Source of the DNA: JBBROS01 sp964246015
GTDB lineage: Bacteria > Pseudomonadota > Alphaproteobacteria > Acetobacterales > Acetobacteraceae
Assembly: GCA_964246015.1 (NCBI GenBank)
Contig: CAXTPG010000141.1
Location: 1-9,351, forward strand
Direction of reading: 5' to 3'
DNA length: 9,351 nt
The translations under genes were made by a program, and so were the position numbers. A model generated the notes under the pieces. That model was not told the origin of the DNA. It was given only the letters and a program-made list of their open reading frames with translations, and ran no database searches. Below, one piece after another: positions 5,338 to 9,351 of this stretch; positions within the stretch are counted from its first letter, which is position 1; every line of letters starts with the position of its first letter.

Positions 5338-6825
5338 ATGACCGAACCCTGCGACCTGCCTGCTGTCGAAGCTCGCCGTTTGATCGGCACGAAGCGCCTC
5401 TCGCCGGTCGAGCTCCTCGAAAGCTGCATCGCGCGGATCGAGGCGATCGATCCGGCGGTCAATGCACTCCCTGCGCGCGACATTCCCGGTGCGCGCCGGG
5501 CCGCGGCGGCGGCGGAGGCTGCGGTCATGCGGGGCGATCGCCTGCCGCCGCTTCATGGCCTTCCCGTCGCGCTGAAGGATCTCGAGGACGCGGCCGGATT
5601 CGTCACCAGCCATGGCAGCCCCATCCACGCGGGCGTCGTCCGCGATGCGGATGACCGGAGCGTCGCCGCCGTGCGCGCGGGGGGCGCGATCTTCCTTGCG
5701 AAGTCGAACGTGCCGGAGTTCGGGGCCGGGGCGAACACGCGCAACGCCGTGTATGGCGCCACCGGCAACCCGTTCGACCCCACGAAATCGGCGGCCGGCT
5801 CCTCCGGCGGTTCCGCCGTCGCGCTTGCCTGCAACATGGTGCCCATCGCCACCGGTTCGGACACTGGCGGGTCGCTTCGCAACCCCGCCGCGTTCAACGG
5901 CGTCGTCGGCTTCCGCCCCACCCCGGGCGTGGTCGCCTATGAGAAGAACACCCACTCCCTGCTCTCCGTGCGGGGGCCCATGGGGCGCACCGTCGGCGAT
6001 GCGGCCCTGCTGCTGTCGGCCATGGCCGGGGACGACAAGATGGACATGCTGGCCACGACCATCCATGGGCGCCGGGTCCGCGAGGGCAGCGACTATGCCC
6101 GGCCCGACGCGATCGACCTTTCCTCCCTCCGCGTCGCCGTCACGCCCGATTTCGGCTTCGCGCCCACCGAGCGGCACATCGCCGAGGTCTTTGCCGAGAA
6201 GACCGCGCTGTTCAGTCACGCCTTTGGCCGGGCCGAGGCGACGGCGCCGGACTGCACGGGCGCCGACGAGGCGTTCGAGGTGCTCCGCAGCCTCGGGTTC
6301 CTGCGCAAGCATGCGGACAGCATCCGGACCCGGCCGCACGACCTCGGCCCCAACATCCACGCCAACTACCAGGAGGGCCTGCGCTACACCGCGGCCGACG
6401 TCTCCCGCGCCATGGGGCAGCAGGCCGACATGTACCGGCGGTGGCAGACGTTCTTTGACGCGTTCGACGTCGTCATCTCCCCAGCTATCACGATCAGCCC
6501 CCGGCCGTGGACGGAGCTTTATCCGGGCGAGATCGACGGTGTCGCCACGCGGACGTATTTCCATTGGTTGTCGTTGGCGTATTGCAGCTCGTTGGTCGGG
6601 CATCCTTCGCTGTCGTTGCCGGTGGGGCTGGACCGGCTCGGGATGCCGTTCGGGTTGCAGATCGTGGGGCCTCGGGGGGGGGATGCGCTGGTGCTGGCGG
6701 TGGCGGCGGCGCTGGAGGCGCATCTGGCGGGGGATGCGCGGACCGCTCGGCCCACGCCGGACCTGGCGCGGCTGCGGGCGGCGACGCCCATCCGGGAGAT
6801 GGCAGGGTTCATGGGGTTCGGCTGA
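5338..6825 (+). CDS. Amidase-signature family hydrolase
   Basis: The 495-residue product is a full-length amidase-signature enzyme, a cytoplasmic hydrolase of carboxamides using a Ser-cisSer-Lys triad. Lys80 lies in GLPVALKD, the cis-Ser is Ser155 or Ser156 in AGSSGGSA, and the nucleophile is Ser179 in TGSDTGGSLRNP. The N-terminal half has SPVELLESCIARIEAIDP, and the C-terminal half has the usual VGHPSLSLPVGLDRLGMPFGLQIVGP segment. There is no signal peptide. GatA function is unlikely because gatB/gatC are absent and the C-terminal half is generic-amidase-like; the substrate is unknown. ATG 5338 starts the family homology. The stop overlaps the next start as TGATG. Synonymous codon choice changes sharply near codon 390-400 (about 6510-6540), from C-ending to strongly G-ending with many TTG leucines. 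Confidence 0.92.
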   Translation: MTEPCDLPAVEARRLIGTKRLSPVELLESCIARIEAIDPAVNALPARDIPGARRAAAAAEAAVMRGDRLPPLHGLPVALKDLEDAAGFVTSHGSPIHAGVVRDADDRSVAAVRAGGAIFLAKSNVPEFGAGANTRNAVYGATGNPFDPTKSAAGSSGGSAVALACNMVPIATGSDTGGSLRNPAAFNGVVGFRPTPGVVAYEKNTHSLLSVRGPMGRTVGDAALLLSAMAGDDKMDMLATTIHGRRVREGSDYARPDAIDLSSLRVAVTPDFGFAPTERHIAEVFAEKTALFSHAFGRAEATAPDCTGADEAFEVLRSLGFLRKHADSIRTRPHDLGPNIHANYQEGLRYTAADVSRAMGQQADMYRRWQTFFDAFDVVISPAITISPRPWTELYPGEIDGVATRTYFHWLSLAYCSSLVGHPSLSLPVGLDRLGMPFGLQIVGPRGGDALVLAVAAALEAHLAGDARTARPTPDLARLRAATPIREMAGFMGFG

Positions 6826-7835
6826 TGGAGTATCGCAACCTGGGCCGCAGCGGCCTTCGCGTCTCGCCCTTGTGCCTCGGTGCCATGATGTTCGGGGGCC
6901 CCACGGATGTGCCGACGGCCGAGCGGATCGTCGGGCGGGCGAAGGAGGCCGGGGTGAATTTCGTCGATACGGCTGACGCGTATACGGGGGGAAGGTCGGA
7001 GGAGATCGTCGGGACCGCGATCCGGGGGGATCGGGATGCGTGGGTATTGGCGACGAAGCTGGCGAACGCCGTGGGGACGGGGCCGAACGACCGGGGGTTG
7101 TCGCGGAAGTGGGTGATGCAGGCGGCGGAGGCGAGCCTGCGGCGGCTGGGGACGGAGTACATCGACATCTACTACCTGCACAAGGAGGACCATTCGACGC
7201 CGCTGGCCGAGACGGTGCGGGCGATGGGCGACCTGGTTCGGCAGGGGAAGATCCGGTATTTCGGGGTGAGCAATCATCGGTCGTGGCGGATCGCCGAGAT
7301 CTGCGCGCTGTGCGACGCGATGGGGATCGATCGGCCGGTGGTGAGCCAGCCGTACTATCATGCGCTGAACCGGGCGGCGGAGACGGAGCATCTGCCGGCG
7401 TGCGGGCATTTCGGGCTGGGGGTGGTGAGCTACAGCCCGCTGGCGCGGGGGATATTGACCGCGAAGTATGATCCGGGGGCGGCGCCGCCGGAGGGAAGCC
7501 GGGCCGGGCGGCAGGATGCGCGGATGATGCAGACGGAGTGGCGGACAGAGTCTCTGGCGATGGCGCAGACGATCGCGGCGCATGCGGCGGCGCAGGGGCG
7601 GACGCCGGTGCAGTTCGCGCTGGGGTGGGTGCTGAACAACCGGCTGGTAACGGGGGTGATCGGCGGGCCGCGGACGATGGAGCAGTGGGAGGCGTATCTC
7701 GACGCCGCGCAGGCTCCGTTCACGGCGGAGGACGAGGCGTTGATCGCGGGGCTGGTTGCGCCGGGGCATGCGTCGACGCCCGGGTACAACGACCCGGCGT
7801 ATCCGATCGAGGGGCGGCCGTTGCGGGTTTCTTAA
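6825..7835 (+). CDS. Aldo/keto reductase
   Basis: The 336-residue product is a complete NADPH-dependent aldo/keto reductase with a TIM-barrel fold. It begins MEYRNLGRSGLRVSPLCLGAM, typical of YajO/YghZ-like members. The catalytic tetrad fits Asp48 and Tyr53 (FVDTADAYTGG), Lys78 (LATKL) and His119 (YYLHKED). GKIRYFGVSN and SYSPLARGILTAKY are also classic, and GGPRTMEQWE near the end contacts the cofactor phosphate in relatives. Its ATG (6825-6827) overlaps the amidase TGA, so translation is probably coupled; the reductase may act on a carbonyl compound in the same pathway, but nothing in the sequence names it. The first 25 or so codons are C-ending-rich, then G endings dominate. Confidence 0.93.
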   Translation: MEYRNLGRSGLRVSPLCLGAMMFGGPTDVPTAERIVGRAKEAGVNFVDTADAYTGGRSEEIVGTAIRGDRDAWVLATKLANAVGTGPNDRGLSRKWVMQAAEASLRRLGTEYIDIYYLHKEDHSTPLAETVRAMGDLVRQGKIRYFGVSNHRSWRIAEICALCDAMGIDRPVVSQPYYHALNRAAETEHLPACGHFGLGVVSYSPLARGILTAKYDPGAAPPEGSRAGRQDARMMQTEWRTESLAMAQTIAAHAAAQGRTPVQFALGWVLNNRLVTGVIGGPRTMEQWEAYLDAAQAPFTAEDEALIAGLVAPGHASTPGYNDPAYPIEGRPLRVS

Positions 7836-7879
7836 CCCCGGACGCCCAGGATGGCCCTTCGCAAAACGCGAGGGGCGGG

Positions 7880-9319
7880 ATGCAGGCGACGGTTCAGCGA
7901 CGGCAAGGGAGGCGACGGGAGGGGGAGCGGCTTCTGGCTGCGGGGGATCGGCACGGGGCGGTTGCGGCGTTCATGGCGGCGAGCCGGCGGGCGCCGGGGG
8001 ATGCGGGGCTGCATGCTTCGGTTTCTTCGTTGCTGAGCGACCTGGGGCAGTTCCAGGGGGCGGTCGGGGCCGGGTTGATGGCGGTGGATCTGGCGCCGGG
8101 GGATGCGCGGGCGCAGGCGGAGTTGGGGCGGGCGCTGTTCCTGGCGGGGCGGGTGGAGGACGCGCTGGGGCCGTGTGCGCGGGCGGTGGTGCTGGCGCCG
8201 GGGAATCTGGGGGCCATCGTGACGTTCGGGGCGGTGCTGTTCACGCTGGGGCGGCATGCGCAGGCGCTGGATGCGGCGCGGGAGGCTGTGGCGATCGACC
8301 CCCGGCATTTCCAGGCGCGGGCCAACCTCGCTTTGGCGTTGGAGGCGGTGGGGCGGTTGGACGAGGCGGAGGCGCAGTCCCGGCTGGCGTTGACGCTTGC
8401 GCCCGGGAATGCGGCGGCGCGGCATAATCTGGCGGGGTTGCGGCTGTCGCGGGGGAAGCTGGATGCGGAGTCTTGGGGGTTGTACGACGCGCGGCTGGGT
8501 CTGACGGCGGCGGCGCGGGCGCTGGAGGCGATTCCGCGGTGGGCGGGGGAGGATGTGGCGGGGCGGACGGTGCTGCTGCATGCCGAGCAGGGGTTCGGCG
8601 ACATGATCCAGTTCGTGCGGTATGCGCCGATGGTGAAGGCGCGGGGGGCGCGGGTGGTGGTGGCGGTGCCGGGGCCGTTGCTGCGGCTGATGCGGGGGGT
8701 GGATGGGGTCGATGAGGTGGTGCAGGCGGGGGGCGTGCTGCCGGCGCATGACGTGTTCTGCCCGATCGCGAGCCTGCCGGGGGTGTTCGGGACGACGCTG
8801 GCGACGGTCCCGGCGCCGATCCCTTATGTGACGGGGGGGGCGGGGGAGGTGGCGCGCTTTCCTCGGGAGGGTGCGGGGTTGCAGGTGGGGCTGGTTTGGG
8901 CGGGGAACCCGGAGTTCGTGCATGACCGGTTGCGGTCGATGGATGGGGGGGCGTTGCGGGGGTTGGCGGATGTTCCGGGGGTTACGTTCCACTCGTTGCA
9001 GAAGGGGGGGGTGGCGCCGTTCCCGATGCGGGACCGGATGGGGGAGGTGACGGATTTCGCAGATACGGCGGGGGTGGTGGCGGGGTTGGACCTGGTGATC
9101 GCGGTGGATACGGCGGTGGCGCATCTGGCCGGGGCGATGGGCAAGGAGGTTTGGCTGCTGTCGCGGTTCATGGGGTGTTGGCGGTGGCTGCGGGACCGGG
9201 ATGACAGCCCCTGGTATCCCGGGATGCGGGTGTTCCGGCAGGGGCGGCCGGGGGATTGGGTTGGGGTGGTGGGGGCGGTGCGGGGGGCCTTGGTCGCGCG
9301 GGTTTTGGCGGGGGGGTAA
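7880..9319 (+). CDS. TPR protein with C-terminal glycosyltransferase-like domain
   Basis: The 479-residue product joins five tetratricopeptide repeats to a GT-B-like glycosyltransferase half. The TPRs span about 8-182; their PGD/PGN/PRH turns fall at 39, 73, 107, 141 and 175, exactly 34 residues apart. The C-terminal half begins with LLHAEQGFGDMIQFVRY (232-248) and includes VGLVWAGNP, FHSLQKG and IAVDTAVAHLAGAMG (407-421), a pattern shared with heptosyltransferase-like (GT9) and GT41-like proteins. Sugar donor and acceptor are unknown; TPRs usually bind a protein partner or acceptor. There is no signal peptide or membrane segment. ATG 7880 was chosen because AGGGG (7871-7875) lies just upstream and the longer frame is shadow. 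It starts 44 bp after the reductase, so it may be co-transcribed, but the functional link is unclear. Codons are almost all G-ending. Confidence 0.87.
   Translation: MQATVQRRQGRRREGERLLAAGDRHGAVAAFMAASRRAPGDAGLHASVSSLLSDLGQFQGAVGAGLMAVDLAPGDARAQAELGRALFLAGRVEDALGPCARAVVLAPGNLGAIVTFGAVLFTLGRHAQALDAAREAVAIDPRHFQARANLALALEAVGRLDEAEAQSRLALTLAPGNAAARHNLAGLRLSRGKLDAESWGLYDARLGLTAAARALEAIPRWAGEDVAGRTVLLHAEQGFGDMIQFVRYAPMVKARGARVVVAVPGPLLRLMRGVDGVDEVVQAGGVLPAHDVFCPIASLPGVFGTTLATVPAPIPYVTGGAGEVARFPREGAGLQVGLVWAGNPEFVHDRLRSMDGGALRGLADVPGVTFHSLQKGGVAPFPMRDRMGEVTDFADTAGVVAGLDLVIAVDTAVAHLAGAMGKEVWLLSRFMGCWRWLRDRDDSPWYPGMRVFRQGRPGDWVGVVGAVRGALVARVLAGG
9250..9287 (+). other. Candidate G-quadruplex motif near the 3' end of the TPR gene
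   Basis: G-runs at 9250-9254, 9258-9260, 9263-9266, 9271-9275 and 9282-9287 are separated by loops of 2 to 6 bases, meeting the standard pattern. It is inside coding sequence, and biased G-ending codons could produce it by chance. The 32 bases after the stop codon (9320-9351) show no gene start and no clear terminator. Confidence 0.3.
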
Positions 9320-9351
9320 GGTTTATTGCTGGTGGCTTTTCGGGTGATTGG

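Noticed and set aside
5311..6723. 470-codon minus-strand frame opposite the amidase
   Set aside because: No family resemblance; the amidase on the + strand has all catalytic motifs, so this is a shadow.
5338..6825. Amidase considered as GatA of the tRNA amidotransferase
   Set aside because: gatB and gatC are absent from the window, and the gene sits in a pair with an aldo/keto reductase; a general amidase is the safer call.

Overview
The window is very GC-rich bacterial chromosome. Its proteins look alphaproteobacterial, and the intergenic hairpin repeats resemble ones I associate with Acetobacteraceae and related Rhodospirillales. That placement is inference, because there is no rRNA or other phylogenetic marker here. 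It reads mostly as a metabolic, core-type region with one small mobile-element scar in the middle. I found no CRISPR array, tRNA, rRNA, prophage or recognisable defence system.

Layout, left to right. (1) Positions 1-109 hold the 3' end of a + strand gene, probably an amidohydrolase. A convergent intergenic stretch packed with hairpins follows (110-248). (2) A minus-strand pair, csaA then gpt, is joined by a TGATG stop/start overlap; a perfect 17-bp palindrome touches the csaA start codon. (3) A divergent + strand SDR oxidoreductase follows, ending in a second copy of the hairpin repeat. (4) A cytoplasmic gamma-glutamyltransferase-family Ntn hydrolase comes next, with a DUF1801 protein 6 bp behind it. 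(5) Positions 4075-5337 are a repeat island. It holds an intact REP-associated tyrosine transposase (RAYT, minus strand), four REP-like hairpins, and an inverted, decayed 3' fragment of a second RAYT. (6) An amidase-signature enzyme and an aldo/keto reductase are coupled by another TGATG overlap. A protein with five TPRs and a glycosyltransferase-like C-terminal half starts 44 bp later, and a short tail without a gene ends the window.

How the genes work together. csaA-gpt is a plausible two-gene operon (tRNA-binding/chaperone-like protein plus purine salvage). The amidase and reductase are translationally coupled and probably co-expressed, but their substrates cannot be read from sequence. 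The GGT-like protein and the DUF1801 protein are probably co-transcribed.

Two patterns go beyond gene content. First, the RAYT/REP island is a compact REP-plus-transposase unit with evidence of past duplication and decay. Second, the + strand is strongly G-rich whichever way the genes point, except between about 3680 and 6500. The edge of that exception falls inside the amidase gene, where synonymous codon choice changes abruptly. I do not see a convincing wholly new biological system; the RAYT/REP island and the composition break are the parts most worth a second look.
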